Assembly (NCBI RefSeq): GCF_003324565.1
Contig: NZ_QOLA01000032.1
Coordinates: 1 to 63,387 of the forward strand
Direction of reading: 5' to 3'
From: Streptomyces sp. SDr-06
GTDB lineage: Bacteria > Actinomycetota > Actinomycetes > Streptomycetales > Streptomycetaceae
DNA: 63,387 nucleotides
The position numbers were made by a program, and so were the translations under genes. Position 1 is the first letter of the stretch; every line of letters begins with the position of its first letter. Positions 42,769-51,971 of this stretch are shown piece after piece. The notes under the pieces were generated by a model. It made no database searches. It worked only from the letters and a program-made list of their open reading frames with translations, and was not told the DNA's origin.

Positions 42769-43341
42769 TCAGCGGACGACGTCGAAGACGTTCTTCTGCA
42801 AGCCGTTGGCGTAGGCCTCGTGCTCAACCAGCTTCAGCCTCTGTGTGTCCTTGTCGGTGGCGCTGAAGAGCCGCTTGCCCGCGCCCAGCAGCAGCGGGAA
42901 GACAACCAGGTGGTAACGGTCGATCAGGCCGGCGTCCGAAAGGGCGTGGTTCAGGGTGGCGCTGCCGTGGACGATGATCGGGCCCCCCTCGGTCTCCTTC
43001 AGTGCGGCGACCTCGTCGAGGGTGCGCAGGATCGTCGTCTCGCCCCAGTTCGTCACCAGGTCGTCCTCGGTGAGGGTGGTGGAGACGACGTACTTCGGCA
43101 TCACCTTGTAGTCGGCGAACTCCTCCATGTCGGGCCACACCGGGCTGAACGCCTCGTAACTGGTCCGGCCCAGCAGGATCGCGGCAGCTTCCTTCTGCTC
43201 CCGACCCTTGATCTCGAAGGCCTCCGGGAGGAACTCGACGTCCTTGAAGGTCCACCCAGAGTTCCGGTAACCGGGCTCGCCCCCCGGGCCCTCCACGACG
43301 CCGTCGAGCGATATGAAGGCGGTGCTGATCAGGGTACGCAT
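42769..43341 (-). CDS. dihydrofolate reductase family protein (RibD C-terminal domain), second copy
   Basis: 190 aa: STAFISLDGVVEGPGGEPGY, AILLGRTSYEAFSPVWPDME, KYVVSTTLTEDDL, PIIVHGSATLNHALSDAGLI and FPLLLGAGKRLFSATDKDTQ. Same family as 1942-2496 but clearly diverged. Start at ATG 43341. NADPH-dependent reductase of unknown substrate. Confidence 0.9.
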   Translation of the reverse strand: MRTLISTAFISLDGVVEGPGGEPGYRNSGWTFKDVEFLPEAFEIKGREQKEAAAILLGRTSYEAFSPVWPDMEEFADYKVMPKYVVSTTLTEDDLVTNWGETTILRTLDEVAALKETEGGPIIVHGSATLNHALSDAGLIDRYHLVVFPLLLGAGKRLFSATDKDTQRLKLVEHEAYANGLQKNVFDVVR

Positions 43342-43548
43342 CTCAGGGTCCTCGGTGTCTCGTGTCTGGATCTCAGCGGGTGCGGCCGGTGCACACGTCG
43401 ACCACTCTCGGGGCTGCGGTGCGCCAACCATGATCTATGACTGTGGATCATGGAGAAACTCATCGGTCGTCGCCGGCCCGCCCGGCCCTTTTCGACAGCC
43501 TGGCCAAGCTGCACTCGGTGATCCAGACGACACGGCCCTGGTGCGCGG

Positions 43549-43737
43549 CTATCGTCCCGTGCCGCTATCAAGATCAAGGACACGCTGGCCTGCCAAGGGG
43601 CCGAGCAGCTCGGTGCCCGGCCCGGCTTTCGACAGGGCCCAGTCGATCCGTACGGCCTCGGGCACTACGGTGCCGCGACGCAGGCGATGGCGGCCGTAGG
43701 CGCCCCACGCGTCTTGGTTCAACTGCTCAGCGTTCAC
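43549..43737 (-). pseudogene. N-terminal fragment of a SAM-dependent methyltransferase
   Basis: A 62-codon frame MNAEQLNQDAWGAYGRHRLR leads into GPLAGQRVLDLDSGTGR, the class I methyltransferase motif I, then hits a stop. Downstream text in another frame is weakly methyltransferase-like and then ends. The gene is clearly broken just after the SAM-binding loop. Confidence 0.65.
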
Positions 43738-43817
43738 TGGTGATCCTTGCTCTCACAAGGTCGGACGTGGGCATCCGAGCGGTCTTGGCGAAGTTCGCCG
43801 CGGCCCCTGTCAGGTCC

Positions 43818-45167
43818 TCATCCGGCGGGGACCGTCTCGTCAGCCGCAAGTGAGTTGCCTTCGGCGATGCTGCCGCAGGAGGACGGGGCCTCCTGGCCGG
43901 CGAACCGGGCGCGCAGCCAGGCGAGCGCGGTGGGCACCGTGGCCGTGGGCGCGGTCAAGTGGCTGAGGATGTCGTACTGCTGGTACCAGACCGCGGCGTC
44001 GCCCTCGGCGCAGTACTTCCGCGCCAGCGCCCGTGTGTCCCCGGCGACCGTGATGCCGTCGCCCGAGCCGATGCCCGCGATGTTGCTCGTGGTTCCCTCC
44101 AGGAAGCCGGCGTTGCCCTGACCGATGTAGCCGGGGACGGTCGGGGTCGGTGCCAGGCCAAGGTTGGACTTGTTGACCGCCTCGACGAGCTCGGGTACGG
44201 AGTTCGGGTTCGCGTACTCCGGCTTCGCCATCTTCTTCCACGTCAGACCGGGGTAGTGGCCCAGCACGTCGGCGATCGAGGAGTGCTGGTGCTCGTCGAC
44301 CAGCTGCCTGCCGTAGTCGTTCAGGTACTTCGTGAGGTCGAAGTCGTACGAACGCGCCTGCCCGATGAGCAACTCCGGGATGAGCCCGGACCACACCTGA
44401 CTGCCTTCGATGTACCTGAGGATGTGCGAGGGCTTCACGAGCACCCCGCCCTCGGCGTATCCCACCAGGCGCTTGTTGATGTCAGGGGCGTACGTGGGCG
44501 CGAGGGAAGCGGCCCAGTTGGTCGCGACGGCACCGCCGGAGTAGCCCATGAGGCCGACGCGCGCATCGGGGCTGATGCCGGTCCGCGACTCCGCGCTGGA
44601 AGCGGCACGCAGGGAGTCCAGCGTGTTGTACCCGTACTCGCGGGCGGCCGCGAGGTGGGCGGCCTGCCCCTCGGTGTCAGGGAGGACGACGTCGTAGCCG
44701 GACAGCAGGAGCGGCGCCACGAGCGTGGACTCGCCGTTCGCGATCAAGCCGCCGGGCAGCCTGACGTTGCCCGCGACCGCCCGGGACGGACCGTCGTCGG
44801 GGTCGAGCGAGTCGTAGAACGACTGGTACGACACGACCTTGCGGCCGTCGCCACCAGGGCTGCGCAGCACGGAGGTCACGCCTGCGGACGGGTGGCCCTG
44901 CGCGTCGGTGGTGCGGTAGAGCAGCTGCGTCGCCTGGAGGGGGGTCGCGATACCCAGCACGTGGTACGGCAGCGTCCGGACCTTGAGCACGTCCCCGGGA
45001 CTGTACGAGGACAGCGGCTTGCTGCCGTCGTAGGTGTAGAACGCGTCGCTCCCGGCAGTCGTCGACGAGGACTGCCTTTGAACGCCGGACGCGACGGCGG
45101 GCACGGCGGCGACGGCGAGGGCGACGACGCCCGTGATCGCGGCGTGCCACACTCCGAATGTGCGCAT
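43818..45167 (-). CDS. secreted lipase (secretory LIP family)
   Basis: 449 aa with a signal peptide (FGVWHAAITGVVALAVAAVP, cleavage near VASGVQ). The nucleophile elbow is VGLMGYSGGAVATNWAASLA (Ser about residue 210), and PGDVLKVRTLPYHVLGIATP with LLYRTTDAQGHPSAGVTSVL are typical of actinobacterial secretory lipases of the Candida-lipase-like LIP family. Acid and histidine residues lie in the C-terminal half (GDAAVWYQQYDILSHLTAPT). Acts on extracellular lipids or esters. Confidence 0.88.
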   Translation of the reverse strand: MRTFGVWHAAITGVVALAVAAVPAVASGVQRQSSSTTAGSDAFYTYDGSKPLSSYSPGDVLKVRTLPYHVLGIATPLQATQLLYRTTDAQGHPSAGVTSVLRSPGGDGRKVVSYQSFYDSLDPDDGPSRAVAGNVRLPGGLIANGESTLVAPLLLSGYDVVLPDTEGQAAHLAAAREYGYNTLDSLRAASSAESRTGISPDARVGLMGYSGGAVATNWAASLAPTYAPDINKRLVGYAEGGVLVKPSHILRYIEGSQVWSGLIPELLIGQARSYDFDLTKYLNDYGRQLVDEHQHSSIADVLGHYPGLTWKKMAKPEYANPNSVPELVEAVNKSNLGLAPTPTVPGYIGQGNAGFLEGTTSNIAGIGSGDGITVAGDTRALARKYCAEGDAAVWYQQYDILSHLTAPTATVPTALAWLRARFAGQEAPSSCGSIAEGNSLAADETVPAG

Positions 45168-45681
45168 GACTCTCCCAAACGGTGTAAGCGGATCAGAGAG
45201 ATGACCGCTACGGCCCGAAGGGGGAGTGGCCGAAGGTCAGTTCCGGCGAACCTAACAAAGGCACACGGCAGTTGGCCAGGGGTGCGCCGGAGTCTTCGCG
45301 GGACGAACGGCGGCTAGGAGCGGCGGGGTGATCTGGTGTCTGCGGATGGCGTCGCGCAGCTGCGGCAGATGGGTTCGACGAGTGGGTTCCAGCGGGCCAG
45401 AGCATCCAGGCGCAGCCGGAGCGCGATCCGTCCTTCCGCGTGCGGGGGTGAAGACCTGTCCGGCATGCCCGTCGCCGCCGCCGAAGAATGCGGTGTGCCG
45501 TGTGGGCAGCAGATCGAGGGACTCGGGGTGGTGCGCGGCGAGGTCCGCGTGCACGCCCAGGTCGTCGGCCAGCGGGCATTCGCCGAAGCGGGCTCCCCTG
45601 GCGTCTCAGGCCAGGAACTGACCGGCCGGGTCGTGCGTCACCAGGGGTGGATGTTTCGTTCGCCGCGAGGAGGGTGGATCC
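45168..45681. other. 514-bp gap with possible remnant
   Basis: No supported gene. A minus-strand stretch around 45554-45330 (LAAHHPESLDLLPTRHTAFF, then in a different frame LRLDALARWNPLVEPIC) reads like pieces of one decayed protein. The right end holds the upstream region of the MORN protein, with AGGAGGG before its ATG. Confidence 0.35.
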
Positions 45682-46392
45682 ATGTCCAAGCGTCCTGGTC
45701 AGCCGACCGACGACCAGCTGAAGCGGACCTTTGTCGGCGTGTTGGCCGAGGCGCTGACCGGAAAGGGCGTCGCGACCTGTGTCGGGCTCGACTGCGAAAC
45801 GGAGGAAGCTCTGTGGGCGGTCTATGTGTCCTACCCGGATGTACCTCTTGATCTGGTCGATGCCGCCTGCGCGGCCTTCGCCGGGCAGCTGGACGGGAGC
45901 AACTCGGCGCGCTGGCATGCGGAGTTCGAGCGCCGGCTCGCCGTCCGCGAGCAGCGCTCGCCCGCGAGCGGACCAGACGCCGAGGCTCACGAGGCCACCC
46001 TGGGGGAGAAGCCGGTGCAGAACGCCGAGCCGGCGCCGGTGCAGCGCATCGAGGGCAACCGGACCTGTATGGACGAGTACGGACGCGTCTGCCGTGAAGA
46101 AGGCGCACTGTTCACCGGCGAACTCGAGGAACGCACAGACGACGGCCGGGTGGCGCTGCTCTCCAACTACTTCGAAGGTGTCGAGCACGGCCTGCAGCAG
46201 CAGTGGTGGCCGAATGGCGCACAACGTGTGGAGGGCGTCACCAATATGGGTGCTGCAGTGGGTGGTTGGCGGCGCTGGTACGACAACGGCCAGCTGTCGG
46301 AGCTGGTCGTGTTCGACAAGGACGGCCGGAAGATGGGACGAAAGCGCTGGAATGCCGCTGGTGAACGGATCGAGGAGACCGTGACCCGCTGA
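45682..46392 (+). CDS. MORN-repeat / YwqK-like protein
   Basis: 236 aa. The N-terminal half is a helical region (PTDDQLKRTFVGVLAEALTG); the C-terminal half has MORN-type strands GALFTGELEERTDDGRVALL, GVEHGLQQQWWPNGAQRVEG and AVGGWRRWYDNGQLSELVVF, as in YwqK-family proteins. In other bacteria these pair with polymorphic toxins as antitoxins, but no toxin gene is adjacent here. Start ATG 45682 after GGAGGGT. Confidence 0.75.
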   Translation: MSKRPGQPTDDQLKRTFVGVLAEALTGKGVATCVGLDCETEEALWAVYVSYPDVPLDLVDAACAAFAGQLDGSNSARWHAEFERRLAVREQRSPASGPDAEAHEATLGEKPVQNAEPAPVQRIEGNRTCMDEYGRVCREEGALFTGELEERTDDGRVALLSNYFEGVEHGLQQQWWPNGAQRVEGVTNMGAAVGGWRRWYDNGQLSELVVFDKDGRKMGRKRWNAAGERIEETVTR

Positions 46393-46687
46393 GCGGGTCT
46401 GTCGGCATCGCGGCTCGCGCGGACGCGCGGCGCCTCGCGTAGGGGGAGGCTGGGGAGATGCGTGCCGCGTGCCCGTTGAAGTCTCACGGTTTCGTCCGGG
46501 CCACCGGACGAGCATGACCCGCCCGCACCGAAGGGGTGCGCAGCACGACGTACCGGCCGCAGGGTGAACCGAGGGCAGTGTCCCCCCCGAGGGGGCCTGG
46601 GGTGCGATCCCGGCCGGCCCATCTCGTGCTGAGAAAGAACAGTTACGGGTCGGCCGTTGACCCGGGCCTCCGGCTCGCTCAAAGGAG

Positions 46688-47965
46688 TCAGTGCCGCAGC
46701 CACAAGTCGCTGTTACCGGCGATGACCACCGTTCCGTTCGCCAGGGTCGTCACGGCGGCGGGCGGCTGGGGGTGACAGCCGAGTTCGCCGCGCTGCCATC
46801 CTGTCGGGGTTCCGTCGCCGATCCAGACCGCGCCGCAGTACTGCGCCTGAGTCTGCGGGGACTTCCCCGGCACCCGCAGGCTGCCCACCATGATCGGGTG
46901 TCCCTGGGCGTCGACGGTCGCCGCGACGACGCCGCCGGCACCCATGGCTGTGGTGTCGGCCTTCGTCCAGGTGGCACCGTCGGTACTGGTGAGGAGCACG
47001 GGCACATCGGGCTTCGTGGGAGCCCCCGAGATGTCCCCCACGGCGAACCAGCGTCCGGCCACCCGGAACGCGCCCCGCATTCGCGTGCCCGTCGGCAGTC
47101 CCTTCACGATCGCCCTGGTCCACTGCGCTCCGCTGTCGCTGGAGCGCCAGACCACGAGCGTGCCGGTGGCCTCGTTGGTGAAGGCGTTCGAGGAGTAGCT
47201 GCCGAGAGCGATCACTTCCCGGCCATCGGCCGCCATCGGGCCGACCGGTGTCCGGCTCCCGCTGACTGTCTCCGTCGGCAGTGTCACCCGGTGCACGGTC
47301 GCACCGCGGTCGTCGGAGGCGTACAGGAAGGGCCCGGTGGCGCCCGAGACGGTCTCGCTGCCTCCGATGAGAAGCCGGCTCCCGCTGCGAACCGCCGAGC
47401 TGACCGTCCCGCGGTCCGAGGTGTCCGACTCCTTGAGGGCCCAGGGCAGCTTGAGATCGGCCAACTGCCGTACCAGTCCGTCACGTTCGCGGATTCGGAC
47501 CACGCTGGATATGAAGAACTGCGACCCGTCACCCCAGTCGACCACCGCCTGGGCCGGTACTCCGCCGCCGGGAGCTCCGTGCCGCATCGAATTCGGCACG
47601 CCGGACTCGTCCTTGGGCGAATCAGCGGGGTCGGGATGCAGGGTGAGCCGGGTGCAGTCCGCGTTGCCGGACCAGTTGACCGGCACGTACCCGTAGCCGT
47701 TGGCGTACGTGCCGATGCCCCGTACGCAATTCCCCTGCCGGGCCAGGAGTTGCAGTCCCTCGCCCGGCGCGACGTAGTCCTCGTCCTTGGATCCGGGCCA
47801 CTGCACACGGTCGGCGTAGCGCTCGAAACCCAGCTTCTCGGCTCCCGGACCGCCCACTCCGGGCGGTGAGCCGGCCGTGCGCGTGCCGCAGGCCGACGTC
47901 GAAAGCATCAGTACGGCGGCCCCCGCATACGCCGCGAGGCGCACCCTCCCCGGGTGAAGAATCAT
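46688..47965 (-). CDS. secreted beta-propeller-like lipoprotein
   Basis: 425 aa. RLAAYAGAAVLMLSTSAC is a lipoprotein signal with lipobox STSAC. The mature protein has repeated Asp-box-like elements of sialidase-type propellers: FLYASDDRGATVHRVTLP, VWRSSDSGAQWTRAIVKG and LLTSTDGATWTKADTTAM. Probably a surface-anchored binding protein; no catalytic residues are evident. Confidence 0.75.
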   Translation of the reverse strand: MILHPGRVRLAAYAGAAVLMLSTSACGTRTAGSPPGVGGPGAEKLGFERYADRVQWPGSKDEDYVAPGEGLQLLARQGNCVRGIGTYANGYGYVPVNWSGNADCTRLTLHPDPADSPKDESGVPNSMRHGAPGGGVPAQAVVDWGDGSQFFISSVVRIRERDGLVRQLADLKLPWALKESDTSDRGTVSSAVRSGSRLLIGGSETVSGATGPFLYASDDRGATVHRVTLPTETVSGSRTPVGPMAADGREVIALGSYSSNAFTNEATGTLVVWRSSDSGAQWTRAIVKGLPTGTRMRGAFRVAGRWFAVGDISGAPTKPDVPVLLTSTDGATWTKADTTAMGAGGVVAATVDAQGHPIMVGSLRVPGKSPQTQAQYCGAVWIGDGTPTGWQRGELGCHPQPPAAVTTLANGTVVIAGNSDLWLRH

Positions 47966-48129
47966 CGGGACACCCTAGCGACCGCGGCCGCCTGCTGTGC
48001 CGCCATGGCAGGACGGTGAGGCACTCCACTCGGCGAGCAGGTATCCCTCGTCGGCCGCTCGCCCCGCCTCACAGGTGGCACCCGGCTGTGTCGGGTGGAA
48101 GCGCGCGAGGCGCGTCGGTGGCCGGGTGA

Positions 48130-48822
48130 TCAGGCGCGGTCGGGGCGTTCGGTCGTGACCCGCTGGGCGACGTCGCGCAGTTTGATGTTGTGGTGCTGGG
48201 AGATGCGGCGCAGCACGTCGAAGGCATCCTGTTCGTTCAGGTGGTGGCGCTCCATGAGGATGCCCATGGCTTCGCCGATGGCATGGCGGGTCTCGAGGGC
48301 GTGTTCGAGCTGGTCGATGGTGCGGGCGTCGGCCAGGGCGACGGCGGCGTGGGAGGCCAGCAGCCAACCGGCGGTCTCTATGTCCTTGCTGAAGGCGCCG
48401 GGGGAGCGGGCGTACAGATTGAGTGCGCCGAAGTCCTCGTGGTCGGTGTAGAGCAGCACGCCGGTCATGCTGCCGATGCCGAGCTTGCGGGCCTGGTCCG
48501 CGAAGCGCTCCCAGGTGGGCTGGGGCCGGGTCAGGTCCTCGATCCGGTACACGCGCTCGCCGTTTTTACGACGGGCAAGGTCGAAGCACGGTCCCTCGCC
48601 CAGCTCCCCTTGGAGGCGGTCGGACTCCTGGACCATGTCACCGCAGGCGGCCAGGGTGACGGCGCGGCCCTTGCGCACCGCGAGGATCCCGGCGGCGTCA
48701 CAGCCCTCGATCAGGTTGACCGCCGATGCCGCGATCTCGTCCAGCGTCGCCTGGACCGAGTCCTGCGCCAGCAGATCCCGCGCCAGCCGAGCCATCCGCT
48801 CGGCGTACTCACGCCATTCCAC
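48130..48822 (-). CDS. GAF-ANTAR transcription antiterminator
   Basis: 230 aa from GTG 48822; a longer frame to 48951 has no ribosome site. GAF domain residues ~15-150 (DEIAASAVNLIEGCDAAGIL, LGEGPCFDLARRKNGERVYR), then the ANTAR RNA-binding domain, LEHALETRHAIGEAMGILME followed by RHHLNEQDAFDVLRRISQHH. ANTAR proteins bind paired hairpins in leader RNAs to prevent termination; the GAF domain senses a ligand. Target unknown. Confidence 0.9.
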   Translation of the reverse strand: MEWREYAERMARLARDLLAQDSVQATLDEIAASAVNLIEGCDAAGILAVRKGRAVTLAACGDMVQESDRLQGELGEGPCFDLARRKNGERVYRIEDLTRPQPTWERFADQARKLGIGSMTGVLLYTDHEDFGALNLYARSPGAFSKDIETAGWLLASHAAVALADARTIDQLEHALETRHAIGEAMGILMERHHLNEQDAFDVLRRISQHHNIKLRDVAQRVTTERPDRA

Positions 48823-49322
48823 CCGCCACCGCCCGCCTCGAACCGCAATGTCGGGCCACACTACCGCCGTCCGGCCTTCCGGCCTGCTGCAACCGGCGGA
48901 TGGCGCATGAAGCTTCGTCGGCGGTGTCCGGGAGACCTCCCGCGTACGCACGCGCAGCCTGCGCGCGCCGGGGCGTAGACCAAGTATTGCCGGCGGGCGA
49001 GGGGTGTCCGGGGGCGGTCTGCAAACCGACGTACGGGCTGCGCGTCACCCGCGGGCTGCACAGCGCAGGTCGCCTCCATCGCCGGGTTCACCGGGCGCGT
49101 GGCTCTCGCGTGGTACGTCCTCACCGGAGAGGACCGCCCCTCGATGGCCTCCAGGACGCGCACGCCCGTGCCCGGGATGCCATCCGTGCGGCCGAAGCAC
49201 CGACCGCCCGGGTGGGCGGCCGGTGGCTTTCTCGGAGGGCGTGGGCCTCCACGCAACCCGCTTCAGCGAGGCACTGGAAGCCGGCGCCGACGAGGCCCGC
49301 TCCAGCACCGTGGCCCGCTGCG
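48823..49322. other. 500-bp gap
   Basis: Only shadow frames on both strands. Contains the promoter side of GAF-ANTAR and the 3' side of the AfsA homologue. No structure noted. Confidence 0.4.
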
Positions 49323-50258
49323 TCAGGTGTGTTCGGACGCGACGACGCCGATCGAGAAGACCTCGCTGTCGTTCTGTCGCCCGGTGAGCCGGGTGCTGAC
49401 GACCCCGGGAGTCCGGCGTTGCGGCGGCGTGGCCTCCAGCCAGCAGGGGGAGTCCAGTTCGACATAGTGGGCGAATCTCGCGTCGAAGTTGGTCGCAAGG
49501 GTGCGACGCGCGCCGGACAGTACATGGGCGGCCTGGGCCGCGGCTTCCAGGAAGACGAGGCCCGGTATGTGGTCGTGAGGGTGGTCGAAGAAGGTGCGGT
49601 TGGCGACATTGACCCGTAACTGCCAGCGGTGGGGTTCGCCCAGCGGGGTCAGGACGGCGTTGTCCAGCGACGTCTGTTCGCCTCGTACGGACGCGTCGAG
49701 CGCGGGGCCGAGGGGGAGGGCTCGTGCGGTGGCGGCCAGGGCATCGGCGTGGTCGCCCCGCAGCCGGTTGTAGATGGACGGCGGGTGGGCGGTGTAGCGG
49801 ACGCGGGCGATGCCGAGCGGTTCCCCGTCGCGGGTGGCCATGACCTGGGCCGCGAGCCGCGCGGAGCCGAGTCGACGGCGGGACACCTCGGTATGAGTGA
49901 TCATCAGGTGCACGGCGGACGGATGGGCGTGAGTGTGCAGGGCGGCCGGGACCAGAGACGTGTCGAACGACTCCCACCCCAGGCGGTGGTCGAGCGGGAT
50001 CCCGTAGGCGGTGTGGGACAGCAGGGCAAGGGCCTGGCGGATCGTTTCCGCCAAAAGCAACGGGTGATAGAGGTCGTGGTGGGACGTGTAGTAGCCGTGG
50101 CGGTGAGGCCAGTTCGCGATGACGGTGTGCGAGACGCCGTCACGCTGGGGTCTCCAGCCGGCGAGGAGGACTTGGCTGGCGATCGTCTTGCGGGTCAGGG
50201 CCATCGGAACGGGTTGCGTGTTCTTGATGGACATGATCGAGCCAGACCTGACAGTCAT
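49323..50258 (-). CDS. AfsA/ScbA-type gamma-butyrolactone synthase
   Basis: 311 aa from ATG 50258 (GGGGGAA upstream); ATG 50234 is a possible alternative. Two hotdog-like A-factor repeats are recognisable: IANWPHRHGYYTSHHDLYHP with LLLAETIRQALALLSHTAYG, and VNVANRTFFDHPHDHIPGLV with FLEAAAQAAHVLSGARR. AfsA proteins condense a beta-ketoacyl-ACP with DHAP to start butyrolactone signal synthesis. Divergent from the receptor at 50388, the standard arrangement of this signalling pair. Confidence 0.9.
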   Translation of the reverse strand: MTVRSGSIMSIKNTQPVPMALTRKTIASQVLLAGWRPQRDGVSHTVIANWPHRHGYYTSHHDLYHPLLLAETIRQALALLSHTAYGIPLDHRLGWESFDTSLVPAALHTHAHPSAVHLMITHTEVSRRRLGSARLAAQVMATRDGEPLGIARVRYTAHPPSIYNRLRGDHADALAATARALPLGPALDASVRGEQTSLDNAVLTPLGEPHRWQLRVNVANRTFFDHPHDHIPGLVFLEAAAQAAHVLSGARRTLATNFDARFAHYVELDSPCWLEATPPQRRTPGVVSTRLTGRQNDSEVFSIGVVASEHT

Positions 50259-50340
50259 GCGGGTTCCCCCAAGAACGGTGCGAGCAAGAGTTGAACGGCT
50301 GTTGCATACGCATGGGTTCGAGCAGTCCCTGCGCAGTAAC

Positions 50341-50361
50341 ATAGGGATAACTATTTTTTTT
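50341..50361. promoter_or_regulatory. ATAG-N6-CTAT palindrome (candidate receptor operator)
   Basis: ATAGGGATAACTAT (50341-50354) followed by an eight-T run, between afsA homologue and receptor, 34 bp before the receptor ATG. An identical architecture (ATAG-N6-CTAT then a T run and TCG) occurs at 53257-53276 before the transposase-like gene. A likely autoregulatory element, though not the classical ARE text. Confidence 0.6.
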
Positions 50362-50387
50362 GTCGAGGGTTTGGCGAGGGCTGGTGC

Positions 50388-51002
50388 ATGGTGCAACGTG
50401 AACCGAAGCAGGAGCGCAGTGCGCGGACGCGCGCTGCCATCGTCCGGGCCGGCGCCGAGGTCTTCGCCGAGATGGGGTTCGCGGCTGCGAGCGTGAACAA
50501 GATCGCGCGACGGGCCAACCTGACCCTGGGCGCGCTGTATTTCCACTTCGAGTCGAAGGAACAGCTGGCCCGCGAGATCGTCGAGGCCCAGCCTGCCCGG
50601 CTCGCGCTGCCGACCGCGGCGCACGGCCTCCGGGGCGCCGTGGCCACCACCATCGCGTGGGCGACCCAACTTCTGGGCGACCCCATGCTGCTGGCGGGTG
50701 CCCGTCTGGTGATGGACCAGGAGTATTTCGTCGACCGGGAGAAGGGCAACTCTCACCAGCAGTGGGTGGAGGTGCTGCTTCCGTACCTGTACGAAGCCTC
50801 CAGGGGAGGCGAGCTGAAGCAGGACGTCGACGTGGAGGCGCTGGCCCGGCTGGTGGTGAACGCCGCCACCGGTGCGCAGATGAACGCGCAACTCGACAGC
50901 GGCCGCCGGGACCTGCCGGAGCGCATCCGGCAGATGTGGCGCTTTCTGGTGCCGCTCGTCGCGACGGAAGAGTACGCGTCCAAGGTCGCGGCCAGTATCT
51001 GA
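50388..51002 (+). CDS. TetR-family gamma-butyrolactone receptor (ArpA/ScbR type)
   Basis: 204 aa. HTH: RTRAAIVRAGAEVFAEMGFA then ASVNKIARRANLTLGALYFH and FESKEQLAREIVEAQ, the exact signature of butyrolactone receptors. The ligand domain contains LLGDPMLLAGARLVMDQEYF and WRFLVPLVATEEYASKVAAS. Normally a repressor released by butyrolactone. Adjacent and divergent to the AfsA homologue; likely autoregulates via the palindrome at 50341. Confidence 0.93.
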   Translation: MVQREPKQERSARTRAAIVRAGAEVFAEMGFAAASVNKIARRANLTLGALYFHFESKEQLAREIVEAQPARLALPTAAHGLRGAVATTIAWATQLLGDPMLLAGARLVMDQEYFVDREKGNSHQQWVEVLLPYLYEASRGGELKQDVDVEALARLVVNAATGAQMNAQLDSGRRDLPERIRQMWRFLVPLVATEEYASKVAASI

Positions 51003-51133
51003 CAGCGCGTCAAGTGTGATGAGCGCGGCGGCAGTTGTCGTCCCGTCCCGGTGGAGCGCGGGGCGGAACGCCGTCGCTTTCGCTTCTGCGCAACCGGCTG
51101 CGCCCGCGCCCGGGGATGACATTCAATCGGGCC

Positions 51134-51907
51134 ATGCCAGATATTTCAGGGATGTTGCGGGGCAAGGCTGCGATGATCACCGGTGCCTCGGCCGGGATCG
51201 GGGCCGAGGCCGCCCGGCTGTTCGCCGCCGAGGGTGCGGCCGTGGTGCTGATGGCGCGACGCGCGGCCCTGCTGGACGAGCTGGCCGCCGAGATACGAGC
51301 GGCGCACGGTACGGCCGTGGCCGTACCGGGAGACGTGCGTGACCCCCAGGACGTGGCGCGGGCGGTCGAAATCGCCGTGGCGGAGTTCGGCGGACTGGAT
51401 CTCGCGTTCAACAACGCGGGGTGGGGTTCGCTGGGCCCGCCGCTGCATCAACTGGACGAGTCCGTATACGACTTGGTGATGGACGTGAACGTCCGGGGCG
51501 TCTGGAACTGCCTGCGTGCCCAGCTTCCCGTGATGCTGCGCCAGAGCCGCGGCGGCGCGATCGTCAACACCGCCAGCGTCGCCGCCCAGTGCGCCACCGG
51601 CGCCGTGGCCCCCTATGTCGCGGCCAAACACGCGGTCCTCGGTTTCACGCGGGCGGCCGCGGCCGAGTACGGCGCCGCGGACATCCGCGTCAACGCCCTG
51701 ATGGTGGGCTCCACCCGCACCGACCTGGTGGAGCCCCACATCGCGAGGAACCCGGAGCTGAAGGAGGCGATGACGCGGCGGGCGGTCCAGACGCGGTTGG
51801 CCGATCCGGTCGAGGTCGCTCGCGCGGCGGTCTGGCTCTGCAGCGACCACGCCTCCTTCGTCACGGGCGGCGCGGTACCGGTGGACGGCGGCTGGAGCGC
51901 CGTCTGA
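51134..51907 (+). CDS. SDR-family oxidoreductase
   Basis: 257 aa classical SDR: GKAAMITGASAGIGAEAARL, NNAGWG, Ser in IVNTASVAAQCATGAVAP, and Y-x3-K in YVAAKHAVLGFTRAAAAEYG. ATG 51134 fits the domain start. Following the receptor on the same strand, it could serve as the ketoreductase of signal biosynthesis (the BprA/ScbC-type role), or be an unrelated dehydrogenase. Confidence 0.85.
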   Translation: MPDISGMLRGKAAMITGASAGIGAEAARLFAAEGAAVVLMARRAALLDELAAEIRAAHGTAVAVPGDVRDPQDVARAVEIAVAEFGGLDLAFNNAGWGSLGPPLHQLDESVYDLVMDVNVRGVWNCLRAQLPVMLRQSRGGAIVNTASVAAQCATGAVAPYVAAKHAVLGFTRAAAAEYGAADIRVNALMVGSTRTDLVEPHIARNPELKEAMTRRAVQTRLADPVEVARAAVWLCSDHASFVTGGAVPVDGGWSAV

Positions 51908-51971
51908 TACGGGCGGCCCCGGTGCTGACGCCTGGAGGGAAGACGTTCGCACCACGGGGTCTTGGCGGGAT

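Noticed and set aside
45682..46392. YwqK-like protein as an antitoxin of a polymorphic toxin
   Set aside because: No toxin gene lies next to it in this window.
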